A stretch of 64,000 nucleotides of DNA from a virus, in IMG/VR virus record IMGVR_UViG_3300022693_000799, positions 124,001 through 188,000 of that record; one strand, given 5' to 3'. Position numbers and translations under genes: made by a program. The first letter of the stretch is position 1. Every line of letters starts with the position of its first letter. Of the stretch, positions 33,104-41,801 are shown piece by piece. The notes below the pieces were generated by a model. The model was not told the DNA's origin. It was given only the letters and a program-made list of their open reading frames with translations, and searched no databases.

Positions 33104-33220
33104 ATGGACTTCTCATTATTAGATTTCATTTTCTACATTGCCTTTATGTCTATTCTGGTCGCGCTTCTGTATCGCGATGCTATTATCCCTACAGTCATGA
33201 ACTGGTTTAAACGAAAGTAG
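33104..33220 (+). CDS. 38-residue membrane peptide
   Basis: ATG at 33104 has AAAGGA 7 nt upstream, a near-ideal ribosome site. One hydrophobic helix (LLDFIFYIAFMSILVALLY) is followed by a basic C-terminus (WFKRK), giving an N-out/C-in single-pass topology by the positive-inside rule. It stands alone between two terminators, with its own promoter candidate. Its function is unknown. A role in lysis control or blocking superinfection is conceivable. Confidence 0.55.
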   Translation: MDFSLLDFIFYIAFMSILVALLYRDAIIPTVMNWFKRK

Positions 33221-33239
33221 GTATCGTCTAGATACCTAC
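33217..33239 (+). terminator. hairpin overlapping a stop codon
   Basis: A perfect 9-bp stem GTAGGTATC / GATACCTAC (33217-33225, 33231-33239) includes the stop codon of the membrane peptide. CCCGCCCTTTT follows. No box is present. Confidence 0.7.
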
Positions 33240-33284
33240 CCCGCCCTTTTATAAGAAACATTACATTATTAAATAAGGACAGTT

Positions 33285-34241
33285 ATGTTTATAATTGTTA
33301 TTAAGCAAGAGTTTAGAAATCAGATTCAAACGCGTTACATCACAACAGATCAGCTAAAGACCACCGCTAATAAAAAGCACCCTTCTATGGTGCAGCTTGA
33401 GATAGATGGTAACAATGTTAATATCTTAGATCTTGACGGTGATGTGAACATTAGCATCTACACGGCTACCGGGATGAAGTTAAATGAAATAACCTACACG
33501 GATAATACTTCATCTGGACTACCAGAATCAATCCACTTCTCACCGGATGATCCTTATCTAGATAAACCATTTGAAGGTAAAGACCAACCCTTCCCTGAAC
33601 CGCTTAAATACATAGAGACACTTCAAGAGACATTAAACTCATGTCTGTTAAGTCGTTGGGATGAACCCCATGCATTCTTTAGGGGGTCTTATTCCCTAGA
33701 TGTACCTATGTTGCGTAAAATAGTTGCTTCAGTATTTATCGAAGGTGTGGATAGAACCAGTCAGCATTTAACTACAGCGAAGTGTCTATTAGCTAACGTG
33801 ACGAAACTGATTGAGCTACTGCAAGATATAAAAGAAGGAAGGCGAGAAAGTCACTTAATATTAAACGATGGATACTGGATCAACCCCGCCATACATGCTA
33901 GGGTTAAATTCCCACCGTGGTTAACTCACAATCTTGGTACGCTTATTAAGTTAGAGCAGGATAAATTATCGGCAATTACTTCTGATAAGTTAAACGGCAT
34001 TAGTGTATATACGGCTGATATAGAGTTTATCAAACGTGCATCTTTATCTGATAGAGATCGCATCTTCTATGGCGGTATGTGGTTTATTGACAAAACTAGC
34101 AATTTTAATGATAACACGTTTAAGTCAATAGTAGACGATCATCAAAAAGCAGTAATGGCTGATAATGATAAAATTCTAACACAGTTAATTGAGTTAGATG
34201 AGATTAAAACTAATTTGAAATCTTACATCAACAACAATTAA
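33285..34241 (+). CDS. hypothetical protein
   Basis: This gene encodes 318 aa, with AAGGACAG before the ATG. The upstream gap contains ACATTACATTATTA, possibly a promoter. The N-terminal ~80 residues look beta-rich (MVQLEIDGNNVNILDLDGDV) and the rest is helical and charged. There are no cysteine pairs, membrane segments or known motif. It is convergent with the hydrolase gene across a bidirectional terminator. Confidence 0.6.
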   Translation: MFIIVIKQEFRNQIQTRYITTDQLKTTANKKHPSMVQLEIDGNNVNILDLDGDVNISIYTATGMKLNEITYTDNTSSGLPESIHFSPDDPYLDKPFEGKDQPFPEPLKYIETLQETLNSCLLSRWDEPHAFFRGSYSLDVPMLRKIVASVFIEGVDRTSQHLTTAKCLLANVTKLIELLQDIKEGRRESHLILNDGYWINPAIHARVKFPPWLTHNLGTLIKLEQDKLSAITSDKLNGISVYTADIEFIKRASLSDRDRIFYGGMWFIDKTSNFNDNTFKSIVDDHQKAVMADNDKILTQLIELDEIKTNLKSYINNN

Positions 34242-34272
34242 CGGCATAGGTGAGAGGGTTATCCCTCTCACC
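34241..34272. terminator. bidirectional terminator
   Basis: A perfect 10-bp stem GGTGAGAGGG / CCCTCTCACC (34249-34258, 34263-34272) with a TTAT loop is followed by TCTTT on the + side. On the - side it is followed by TATGCCGT, and this box shares the last base of the upstream stop codon. Confidence 0.85.
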
Positions 34273-34275
34273 TCT

Positions 34276-35130
34276 TTACTCTTCTTTTTTGCTTTGAATA
34301 TGCGAATAGAGACGAGAACGCCCACTGCAATAATTACCTTGATTTATCCCCGTCAGATAATGACGATTCAACAGATGACCTCCTAGGTCCCTCACATACT
34401 GCTCTCCACAGATACGTGCTTGATAATGCTTAGCACCTATACGGTACACGTAATCCTTTTCATTACCAAAATGCTCTACCATGGGAACCTGAGGAAACTC
34501 ATCGTGCGCCCCGGCAATAGTAAAGAATTCTACATTGTTTAATTCAAATCCGTAGCTCTGTAGTATCTTAGCCACATTAGATAAGATGATAGCACCCTGA
34601 GAGTGTCCTATTATTCTAATAGGCTTACCTGATAATACGGGATAGAATAAATGCTGAGCCATAACCCGTGCGATGGGCGTCAGGCTGTCTGTAGCCCTCC
34701 CTATAACGCTTTCTACCAAATCACGATACATTCCCTTGCTCGGGTTGTAAAGGCCCATTACAGGGCGATTGAGGAGCTTAGATAGTCCATGGAGATTTAC
34801 ATCGAAAACTTCTTGATTCGTCATGATACCGTTAATGAAATACCAGTGCTCATCATGTTTATTAAAATCCACGATAGGCATGACCTCGCCTTTATAGACA
34901 GGCATAGCAAAGAAGCGATCTAAGATCTTTGTTCTACTGTCCCCGGTAACTACAATAGCCAAAGCTAACTTAACCTTACTACGGCGTTCTACCTCTTTAG
35001 TGATAGCAGTACCTTCACTGCCGAATTCTGGCACAGGATGACCTACTGGTGAGTTGATATACTTGAGATAGGGTAACTCACTAATAAGCAAGATAGTCTC
35101 TTTAATAATGTTTGCAATTAACTTAAACAC
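34276..35130 (-). CDS. alpha/beta hydrolase, lipase/esterase-like
   Basis: This gene encodes 284 aa with a GTG start at 35130. The complement of TCCTTTT (35138-35144) gives AAAAGGA 7 nt before it, better than the upstream ATG at 35166. The nucleophile elbow IRIIGHSQGAIILSNVA (Ser in GHSQG) lies near residue 180. WYFINGIMTNQEVF, about 75 residues earlier, resembles the oxyanion-hole loop of lipases. An Asp (AGAHDEFP) and His candidates (HYQAR, HLLNRHYL) follow. There is no signal peptide, though the N-terminal ~25 residues are hydrophobic and could anchor it. It might act on host membrane lipids, or deacylate surface polymer. Confidence 0.65.
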   Translation of the reverse strand: MFKLIANIIKETILLISELPYLKYINSPVGHPVPEFGSEGTAITKEVERRSKVKLALAIVVTGDSRTKILDRFFAMPVYKGEVMPIVDFNKHDEHWYFINGIMTNQEVFDVNLHGLSKLLNRPVMGLYNPSKGMYRDLVESVIGRATDSLTPIARVMAQHLFYPVLSGKPIRIIGHSQGAIILSNVAKILQSYGFELNNVEFFTIAGAHDEFPQVPMVEHFGNEKDYVYRIGAKHYQARICGEQYVRDLGGHLLNRHYLTGINQGNYCSGRSRLYSHIQSKKEE

Positions 35131-35184
35131 AATAGCGTCCTTTTGATAACAAATACAACAATACATACGATTGTTTACACCGTG

Positions 35185-35220
35185 ACGGCATAAATGGGAC
35201 CCTATAAAAGAGCCCCATTT
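35185..35220 (-). terminator. hairpin plus box, minus-strand reading
   Basis: Stem AAATGGG / CCCATTT (35192-35198, 35214-35220) has a 15-nt loop that can fold further. Read on the - strand it is followed by TTATGCCGT (complement of 35185-35193). It terminates the fibre-like gene at 35232. Confidence 0.7.
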
Positions 35221-35231
35221 TAATAAAGTGA

Positions 35232-35762
35232 TTACTGTTCAATGTTTGTCAAATAGACTTTGTTATTCTCAACATCAACGAGTAACTCAAATTGACCTTT
35301 CCCTGTTAAGCTTACCGACGCATCCTCGGTCGTTGCATCTAGATGGAAAACTGTTCCACCGTCAGATGATACAACATTGACTTCACCAGCCGTGTCCCAC
35401 ACATTGTCAATTTTAACGATCGCGTTTTGTGCGATGTCTTCCATATCTAACGTGATCGTTCCCGTACCTGATCCAATTCTTTTAACAACATGGTAGACTG
35501 CAAAACCAGATAGGGTGACGTCGCCGTCTGTGTTAACGACGTTAAATGTACCGTGGGGGTCGATCGCACTAAAGTGAGCTTCTAGGATTCCATCGTAAGA
35601 CGAACCGATGGTGAACATGTTTCCTTCATCGTCTTTCGAGTAAAGGATCTGATCTTTAACGTTAATGGCAATACCTGCCACATTAATTAATTCAGGTTCA
35701 GGTACTGCACCGGGGGTCGTACTGTAAGGAAAACCTATTGGCCCTAAGCGGAATGTTGCCAT
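35232..35762 (-). CDS. tail fibre-like structural protein
   Basis: This gene encodes 176 aa. The N-terminal ~70 residues share a pattern with the proteins at 37156 and 47635: an opening strand, G-A-V-P, a short linker, then DQILYSKDDEGNMFTIG and a helix ending AHFSAIDPHGT. The C-terminal ~100 residues are beta-rich and Val/Asp-rich (GSGTGTITLDMEDIAQNAIV), like a fibre tip or collar. The shared module probably docks the protein to the tail. It is separated from its relatives by the HNH gene inserted on the opposite strand. Confidence 0.6.
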   Translation of the reverse strand: MATFRLGPIGFPYSTTPGAVPEPELINVAGIAINVKDQILYSKDDEGNMFTIGSSYDGILEAHFSAIDPHGTFNVVNTDGDVTLSGFAVYHVVKRIGSGTGTITLDMEDIAQNAIVKIDNVWDTAGEVNVVSSDGGTVFHLDATTEDASVSLTGKGQFELLVDVENNKVYLTNIEQ

Positions 35763-35890
35763 TGCATACTCCTGGATGTAACATTTGTAGTAAGATTATT
35801 TAAATAAATTGCCTTACACCAGGTAAAGCTAATGGGGTGTTTACGAAACATAGTCACAAGATATAGCTCCTATGCCCTATAGAATTACAT

Positions 35891-35901
35891 ACCTACATTA
35901 C
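35891..35901 (+). promoter_or_regulatory. putative phiKZ-type promoter for HNH gene
   Basis: ACCTACATTAC, with TACATTAC at 35894-35901, lies in the 172-nt gap between the fibre-like gene (-) and the HNH gene (+) and ends 33 nt before the chosen start. TATGCCCTA lies 20 nt upstream, so the box-promoter pairing seen at 3202 and 14306 recurs in weakened form without a hairpin. Confidence 0.45.
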
Positions 35902-35934
35902 CTAAATAGTGTACGATATTAAAAGGTGGTAAAT

Positions 35935-37071
35935 GTGGGAAGAGGTATAGATTTAACGGGACGGGAGTTCGGTAAATTAACCGTAGTAGATCAGGCTCCT
36001 AATAAGGAAGGTCAGAGGGGTAATTGGTGGAATTGCTTATGTGATTGTGGTAATGCGAAAGTTGCTTCGGCTAAAAGTCTAAATGCAGGCGATACCCAAA
36101 GCTGCGGTTGTCTAAATAAGAACGATCTAATAGGTAAGGTCTATGGGAGGTTAACCGTCAAAGCAGAGGGGGTTGAAAAGAAAGGTGATAAACGCACATG
36201 GGTTTGTGAATGTAGTTGTGGATCAACTACTACTGTTACGACGAGTGATTTAGTAACCGGTCATACGCGCAGTTGTGGATGTTTACAGAAGGAGCGGGCG
36301 AAAGAAGCGAATAAGACGCACGGCTATTCACGTAGACGCCATCCCCTCTACGCACGTTGGCTAGGTATGAGAAATCGATGCAATAATCCAAATGACGATT
36401 ATTACGACAACTATGGAGGTAAAGGTGTAAAAGTCTGTAAGCGATGGGACTCATTTACTAACTTCTTAGAAGATATGGGCGAGTGTCCGGAAGGTCATAC
36501 TCTGGACCGTCGCGACAACGATGGCGACTATACGCCTGAGAATTGTAGATGGGCAAGCTCATCCGAGCAGGCCATGAATAAAAGCACGACGGCTATGGTT
36601 GAATACAATGGAGAACTTATAAAAAGGAGAGAGTTAGCCAAACGTTTTGGCATTGATCCGGATAGACTACGTCAACGGCTAGAGATGGGATGGTCTGTTG
36701 AAAAAGCATTAACTGTCGAAATACCACCCCAGGTAAAATGGAGAGTGGTTGTTGGAATAAACATAGTAACAAGGACAATATATTTTAGCAACAAGCTATC
36801 CAGGTTCGCTAAAGATCATAATCTTAATCTTAATATTCTTCGTAACAATGCCACCCGCAGGGGATTAGCAGAAGGAGAGTGGGCGGTTAAACGTATCGAG
36901 GATGATACACCTTGGAATGATTTCAGGGGATGTAGCGGGATACCAGAGGACGTTATCTTAAAGCAAGCTGATGAACCGGATATTATCTTTTCTAACGCGA
37001 GAGAGGCTTACAGGTACCTTGAGCGGAGTTCTCTGTTAGATAAGGAGTATACATTAAAAGTATTTGAATAA
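35935..37071 (+). CDS. HNH homing endonuclease-like protein
   Basis: This gene encodes 378 aa with a GTG start at 35935 and AAAAGGTGG just upstream. An in-frame GTG at 35926 lies within that site. Two similar zinc modules open the protein (residues ~7-58 and ~60-115), each with G-x-x-(F/Y)-G-(K/R)-L-T-V, W-x-C-x-C-x-C-G and SCGCL. Next comes YARWLGMRNRCNNP, GGKGVKVCKRW, TLDRRDNDGDYTPENCRW and SSSEQAMNK, the signature of free-standing phage HNH endonucleases. The C-terminal part has helix-turn-helix elements (RRELAKRFGIDPDRLRQRL and FSNKLSRFAKDHNLNLNIL). It is on the opposite strand from the fibre genes on both sides, with its own promoter candidate, as expected for a mobile intruder. Confidence 0.82.
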   Translation: MGRGIDLTGREFGKLTVVDQAPNKEGQRGNWWNCLCDCGNAKVASAKSLNAGDTQSCGCLNKNDLIGKVYGRLTVKAEGVEKKGDKRTWVCECSCGSTTTVTTSDLVTGHTRSCGCLQKERAKEANKTHGYSRRRHPLYARWLGMRNRCNNPNDDYYDNYGGKGVKVCKRWDSFTNFLEDMGECPEGHTLDRRDNDGDYTPENCRWASSSEQAMNKSTTAMVEYNGELIKRRELAKRFGIDPDRLRQRLEMGWSVEKALTVEIPPQVKWRVVVGINIVTRTIYFSNKLSRFAKDHNLNLNILRNNATRRGLAEGEWAVKRIEDDTPWNDFRGCSGIPEDVILKQADEPDIIFSNAREAYRYLERSSLLDKEYTLKVFE

Positions 37072-37106
37072 CGGCATAAAACCATGGGGCTTTACAACCC
37101 CATGGT
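37071..37106. terminator. bidirectional terminator
   Basis: A perfect 9-bp stem ACCATGGGG / CCCCATGGT (37081-37089, 37098-37106) with an 8-nt loop is present. On the - strand it is followed by TTTATGCCGT. On the + side a T run (TTTCTTTTTTT) lies about 15 nt further on. It separates the convergent HNH and tail fibre genes. Confidence 0.85.
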
Positions 37107-37155
37107 CATGCTGACTATGTTTCTTTTTTTGTTTCTAACCTAACTGATCAGAATC

Positions 37156-38148
37156 TTAAAATGAACGACCATAATCAAGATTAGCTGCTAAGTCAGCTAC
37201 TAGGCCGTTAGCATGGCTGATTGCTTGTAGACGTGCATCGTTAACTGCTTTAGATGAAGCTACGTTAGTTTCAGATGCAGAGTCAACTGCGCTAGAGATA
37301 GCAGACTTGTCTACTTTAAGTGCAAGACCAGCGTCAGCGTATGCTTTAGCGTCAGTCAATGCAAGTAGAATTGCATTTGAAGAAGCAACGTTTGTTGAGC
37401 TGTTAGACGTGATTGAATCAGAGATAGACGTTTTGTCTACTTTGGTATCCAAACCATCGTTAAGCTGAGTGATGCTTGCTTTAGTTGCAAGTGAAGACGT
37501 AATAGCAGCGATATCGCTGTCGTTGTCTGTCAATGCAGCAGCAAGTTCTTGAAGTGTATCAAGCGCGGCTGGTGGAGCGCCGCCAAGGATGTCAGACTTA
37601 ACTGCATCAGCGTAAGCAATCGCTGCTGCTTCAGCATCAACCGCACGTTGGTGAGCAGTATACGCAGCCATAGATGATGCGTATTGAGTAGAGTTTTGTT
37701 CTACAACTGAGTCGCTGATACCGTAGTTTTCAACGTTACCTAGACCAACGTCAGCTTTAGTTAGGTTAGAAGTGTCTTGTTGCGCTTGAGCAATGTTAGA
37801 CTCAGCAGTTTCAAGACGTTGACCGATTTTCAACAGGGTGTCTAAGTCAGCAGCTAGTGTGCCACCTTTAAGACCATTGATTTGGCTATCGGTGTAGGTA
37901 TTAGCTTGAGCGATCGCGTTAGCTTGTGCAGCGGCGATGTCAGCTGTGTAGTCACGACCTAGCGTGATTACATTACCTTCGTGGTCTTTAGTGAAGATCT
38001 TGCGATCTACTAAGTTAAGTGCAATTGCACCTTCTTCCAAGTCAGCAGCTAGCGGCGCTGCGCCTGAGGTGATTGAACGGTCAAATTGAATCTGACCAAG
38101 ATCAATGGCTACGTTTTCCGCGCCTGAAGTCGAGTTGACTGTACTCAT
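37156..38148 (-). CDS. tail fibre protein with Phage_fiber_2-type repeats
   Basis: This gene encodes 330 aa. The N-terminal ~75 residues carry the docking module shared with 35232 and 47635 (SGAAPLAADLEEGAIALNLV, then FTKDHEGNVITLG). The middle holds GGAPPAALDTLQELAAAL, a very common tail fibre element. Two or three degenerate repeats of the pattern S-x-S-x-x-x-S-S-x-x-x-A-S-S-x-A (such as ISDSITSNSSTNVASSNAI) match the Phage_fiber_2 style. It ends in a short helix rather than a receptor-binding tip, so the adhesive part may be supplied by neighbouring proteins. Confidence 0.75.
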   Translation of the reverse strand: MSTVNSTSGAENVAIDLGQIQFDRSITSGAAPLAADLEEGAIALNLVDRKIFTKDHEGNVITLGRDYTADIAAAQANAIAQANTYTDSQINGLKGGTLAADLDTLLKIGQRLETAESNIAQAQQDTSNLTKADVGLGNVENYGISDSVVEQNSTQYASSMAAYTAHQRAVDAEAAAIAYADAVKSDILGGAPPAALDTLQELAAALTDNDSDIAAITSSLATKASITQLNDGLDTKVDKTSISDSITSNSSTNVASSNAILLALTDAKAYADAGLALKVDKSAISSAVDSASETNVASSKAVNDARLQAISHANGLVADLAANLDYGRSF

Positions 38149-38226
38149 AGGGTGAAACTCCTAGATGGGATGGGTCCCGGATTAAAAATACGATAACAAT
38201 CGTGTCATAGTATCTTAGTAAATGGA

Positions 38227-38250
38227 GGGGTAGATTTTAACACCTACCCC
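38227..38250 (-). terminator. intergenic hairpin in fibre block
   Basis: A 7-bp stem GGGGTAG / CTACCCC (38227-38233, 38244-38250) lies between two - strand genes, 14 nt after the stop of the upstream gene. No TTATGCCGT box or T run follows on the - strand, so it may be an attenuator or processing site. Confidence 0.45.
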
Positions 38251-38263
38251 GAAAAGTTAGCGC

Positions 38264-38917
38264 TTAAGCACTTACACCAAAGAATGCAGCACGTGCATCC
38301 CACGCAGTGAAATAGAAGGTTTCCCATTCTTCTTTCGTTGCAAGGACTACTGTGTTACCATTCTCATTCTTAAATGGAATAGCCTGCCACTCAGCACCTG
38401 CCGCTTCGCGTCGTTCAATCAAACGATCGATAGACGTCCAACCGTTTTGATCGTTTTCAGTAACGCTACACACGGTACCGTTGAACTCAAACGCATTCAG
38501 CTTACGCCAAGATGTATACTTGGTATCGCCGGTAAAGTAGTCTTTAAACTCACCAGGTTGAGGCATCGCCGTGAAAGGGATGTAGTCCTTTAGTGGTTGT
38601 TTGAAATCTTCTTGCTCAGACGTTAACGTGTCGTTATACGCTGACGCTTCTTTGTTGTACGCTTCAATCTCAGCGTTCTTTCTGTCAGTGGCGAGAACTT
38701 GGTTAACCCACGTTTCTTTCAAGAACTCTTTAAACTGATTAAAAGCAGCTTCAAGGCGAGATGGTGCTACGTTGTTAGCCATTAGACGATACAAGTAATT
38801 GATATCGTACGTTAAATGACTTAAGTCGTAAGTAGCTTCTGTAACAACACCTTCGTCGTCGGTTGATTCAGGTGTTATGATCCATTGACTCAGATCAGGT
38901 TTAGTAGGACGCGACAT
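38264..38917 (-). CDS. fibre-associated protein, possible assembly factor
   Basis: This gene encodes 217 aa. Its start directly abuts the stop of the 948-aa paralogue gene. The N-terminal half is helical (LSHLTYDINYLYRLMANNV, then AEIEAYNKEASAYNDTLTSE). The C-terminus (NGNTVVLATKEEWETFYFTAWDARAAFF) resembles the end of DUF4376-type fibre proteins. A chaperone or minor fibre role is suggested by position only. Confidence 0.5.
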   Translation of the reverse strand: MSRPTKPDLSQWIITPESTDDEGVVTEATYDLSHLTYDINYLYRLMANNVAPSRLEAAFNQFKEFLKETWVNQVLATDRKNAEIEAYNKEASAYNDTLTSEQEDFKQPLKDYIPFTAMPQPGEFKDYFTGDTKYTSWRKLNAFEFNGTVCSVTENDQNGWTSIDRLIERREAAGAEWQAIPFKNENGNTVVLATKEEWETFYFTAWDARAAFFGVSA

Positions 38918-41763
38918 TAGCGTTTCTCCTTAGGTAAGAATCCTAGCGGTCTATGTGTGCGAGACAGACCACGGGCGACTCGATAGTCGTTTAAGTTAGT
39001 CATGAAAGTGATGTATGGATAATACTGCATGGCGTTATCATCACCTACATCGTTGGTCGGATCTACTTGGAATGTTGAATGTAAAATGCCAACATTATTA
39101 TACACTGACCCATCTTCGTAGTTGACACTATAGCCATCAAAATCCGTAGGGTTCCAAGTAGGAACCGGCGCGCCTCGAGTAACAAACACAATACCATTCA
39201 TAACTGGGTTAGGGCAGTTCTTAAGTATAAAACGATCGTTAATACCAAGACCGTGGGTAACTGATGTGGATAGATCAATTTCGGTAATCGATTTTGGATC
39301 GTCATCATACTTTAACTCGCGGAAAGTCAAGCTACCATAGGCTATGCCTTCAACCAAATCCTCACTTAGAAATGGTAAGAATTTAACACAATCACCAAAC
39401 GTCTTCATCGTGACGTTACTATGACGTATTACATCGTTAGACCAAGATGTTTCAAAGGCAGAACCTTCATCTTTGTTATACGTCATGATAGCTCGCTCTA
39501 GCGCGTGTTTGCTATATATAACCGTACTGTTGTAAGGTCCGATCTTACCGATAAGTGTAGGTATCAACGTGCTTTTCTCATCGGCACGTAGTACGAACAC
39601 ATGACCCAAATCAGCACTGGCCAATACACGACGCTCTGCAAAAGACATAGGCTCCATTACGCTGGACCCGTAAGTATACTCCATCAACATAACGGTAGAC
39701 GCAGGCATGATAACCGAACCTGCATTATCGTTTGCATTAAAGCTAGCAGTATACGTGTTGTTATTAACCCAAGAGTCACCTAAATCCTGAGAGGTTGATA
39801 AGTGATTGTTTCTCTTAATAACACGGCGAGTAAGCGGCTGTGTTTTATATGTGTCATCGGGGATTACCGGCGACCATATTAAACCCGGCACGTAATCTAC
39901 ACCATAGCGATCTACCATATCCACAAGATTTGCTGGATTAGCAAACACTTCAGTAACCGGTAACTGCTCTAATGAATAAGGCGTCTGTATAGGCATCATG
40001 ATAATTAAATCATCGCCTACATCCCAACCTTCATAGACCCGAGTTCCCTTTTCTGAAAATACTGATCTAGAACTGTTAGTAAACGCACTACCTTCAAATA
40101 GAGTAGGACTTACATAAGACGGCAGGTAATAATAATAATCATCACGATCATCGCGGTTGATCTTAACAGCCGGTACGTATTGATTTTTATTTACGTTATA
40201 AACCCAACACCCACCTTGTTTGACCGTCTGACCATCTTCCTTGGTAATCTTGCCTGCGGGAGGTGCTGTGAACTCCCCTTCAACGATATCGCTACTAGTA
40301 AGCGTGGTTCTGACAAATGCTAGTCCTTTAATGCGTTCCCATCCACGATGACGACCACCCATGACATCAATGCCAAACGCATTAGCGTCTACATCAACAC
40401 CATGTGCTGAGATACGTAGATCTTGCATTTGCCAATCGTAAACACCGTCGTAGGTATATTGCTGGGGGTGACCACTTGCGCCGTATTGAATGTTACCGCC
40501 GTATTTACTACGTATTCTTGAACCGCCAGACTCAAAACCTAAAAAGCAATCAGCAACGCTAGTTGCTAGTTTAGCCGTGGCCGTTGAATCCCATGTAGAA
40601 CCGCCGCTATTAGTCTGTGCATGAAGCAGCGTTCCCATAGCGTTATAGAACGGATGATAAGCACCTTGGTTCATTCTTGTAACGCGAGCAATGCCCATCC
40701 AATAAATAGAACCTATCGCACGATTACTAGTATGTTCTGGGTTAGTGATTGCTATTCCGCCATCCACACCAGGTACTCGATCGTTAGCATTAATCTGAAA
40801 GAAATAACGACCGCTGTTGTAATCTAGTGGCTGGGGGTTAGAACCTTGCGCGGTAAGTCGAATTGGCACTTTCGTGCCACGGTTACGAATGATATTATTT
40901 GCATAATCATCAAAACCGCTATTATAACGCCAGTCGTCTCCGACCGAAGATATAGATCTAAATCGATACTGCCATTGGAATACGCGATCGCCATCACGAT
41001 ATATGTTGTTATTAGGATTGTTCAAGAACGAATCTTTCTCTTCCTCGGACATCAATGCCCAAGTATAACCACGCCCCCATGTAACCGTATCCCACGTACC
41101 AAATGCACTATAGCTCTGTGGCATTACCCCGTCGGTATAGTTTTTAGATCCGGTGCTATTACCGTCGTACTGAACATTGCCTAACGGATAGACCGCAGGT
41201 ACCTGTTCGCCCTCATCGCCTATCTCGACAAGGAAGACCTCCATCCCCACAAGGTCTTCACGCGAGACCATGTCTACGGGTTTAAAATACGTAACGTCGG
41301 TTAGCAGCATCCCTGAAGGCGCGTCTAAGACACATATGTAGATATCATTACCAACCACTACGTGATCGCCAACATCATAGTCTTTAGTTGTTGTAGTAGA
41401 AGTCTCTACTTCCGCCGTAGGGGCTGGCGGTAACATAATAGTGTTGCGGTTACTAGCCCCCACTAGCGCTTGGGTTATACGCAGACCATCAACATTATAG
41501 ATAGGGTAACCAGTATCGCTCTCGCCGTGTTGTGTTGAATCACCCGACCCACGTCCCATTCTAAACCCATTAGGCACGCCGCCGTTTATAGTACACCAGA
41601 TACCTTGATTTACTACAACGTTAGACGCATCTACATAATGCCTGCCTGGTTCAATATAACCAGAACATGCAAACGTACTTCTACGTTGCTCACGCAGAGC
41701 TTCAAACTCAGCAATTGTCATACCCCGTCCTGCATCAGGAAGAAGGTTACTTAATTGAGTCAT
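38917..41763 (-). CDS. large tail fibre/virion protein, paralogue 1
   Basis: This gene encodes 948 aa, with GGAGT upstream of the ATG. It is one of three tandem paralogues. Shared blocks in order are an N-terminal helix (NLLPD, then FEALREQRR), SGYIEPGRHY near residue 34, TSTTTKDYDVGDHVVVGNDI, VSREDLVGMEVFLVEIGD, AVYPLGNVQY, FQWQYRFR, NQGAYHPFYNAMGT, SGHPQQYTYDGVYDWQMQDL, RISAHGVDVDANAFG and a closing LGFLPKEKR. I recognise no enzymatic motif. The size, repetition and genomic place suggest adhesins or baseplate-attached fibres. The parts between the conserved blocks differ from the other two copies. Confidence 0.65.
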   Translation of the reverse strand: MTQLSNLLPDAGRGMTIAEFEALREQRRSTFACSGYIEPGRHYVDASNVVVNQGIWCTINGGVPNGFRMGRGSGDSTQHGESDTGYPIYNVDGLRITQALVGASNRNTIMLPPAPTAEVETSTTTTKDYDVGDHVVVGNDIYICVLDAPSGMLLTDVTYFKPVDMVSREDLVGMEVFLVEIGDEGEQVPAVYPLGNVQYDGNSTGSKNYTDGVMPQSYSAFGTWDTVTWGRGYTWALMSEEEKDSFLNNPNNNIYRDGDRVFQWQYRFRSISSVGDDWRYNSGFDDYANNIIRNRGTKVPIRLTAQGSNPQPLDYNSGRYFFQINANDRVPGVDGGIAITNPEHTSNRAIGSIYWMGIARVTRMNQGAYHPFYNAMGTLLHAQTNSGGSTWDSTATAKLATSVADCFLGFESGGSRIRSKYGGNIQYGASGHPQQYTYDGVYDWQMQDLRISAHGVDVDANAFGIDVMGGRHRGWERIKGLAFVRTTLTSSDIVEGEFTAPPAGKITKEDGQTVKQGGCWVYNVNKNQYVPAVKINRDDRDDYYYYLPSYVSPTLFEGSAFTNSSRSVFSEKGTRVYEGWDVGDDLIIMMPIQTPYSLEQLPVTEVFANPANLVDMVDRYGVDYVPGLIWSPVIPDDTYKTQPLTRRVIKRNNHLSTSQDLGDSWVNNNTYTASFNANDNAGSVIMPASTVMLMEYTYGSSVMEPMSFAERRVLASADLGHVFVLRADEKSTLIPTLIGKIGPYNSTVIYSKHALERAIMTYNKDEGSAFETSWSNDVIRHSNVTMKTFGDCVKFLPFLSEDLVEGIAYGSLTFRELKYDDDPKSITEIDLSTSVTHGLGINDRFILKNCPNPVMNGIVFVTRGAPVPTWNPTDFDGYSVNYEDGSVYNNVGILHSTFQVDPTNDVGDDNAMQYYPYITFMTNLNDYRVARGLSRTHRPLGFLPKEKR

Positions 41764-41781
41764 GAACTTTACTCCAAGTTA

Positions 41782-41801
41782 GGGGCTGGATATCCAGCCC
41801 C
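41782..41801 (-). terminator. palindromic hairpin between paralogues
   Basis: A perfect 20-nt palindrome made of GGGGCTGGAT and its complement is flanked by CCAAGTTA on the left and TTTAGTTTAATTA on the right. The flanks are nearly the same as at 44695, whereas the stem sequence differs. Confidence 0.5.

Noticed and set aside
40621-41184. Frames on the + strand within paralogue 1
   Set aside because: They are antisense to a long fibre gene and have no ribosome site or recognisable product.
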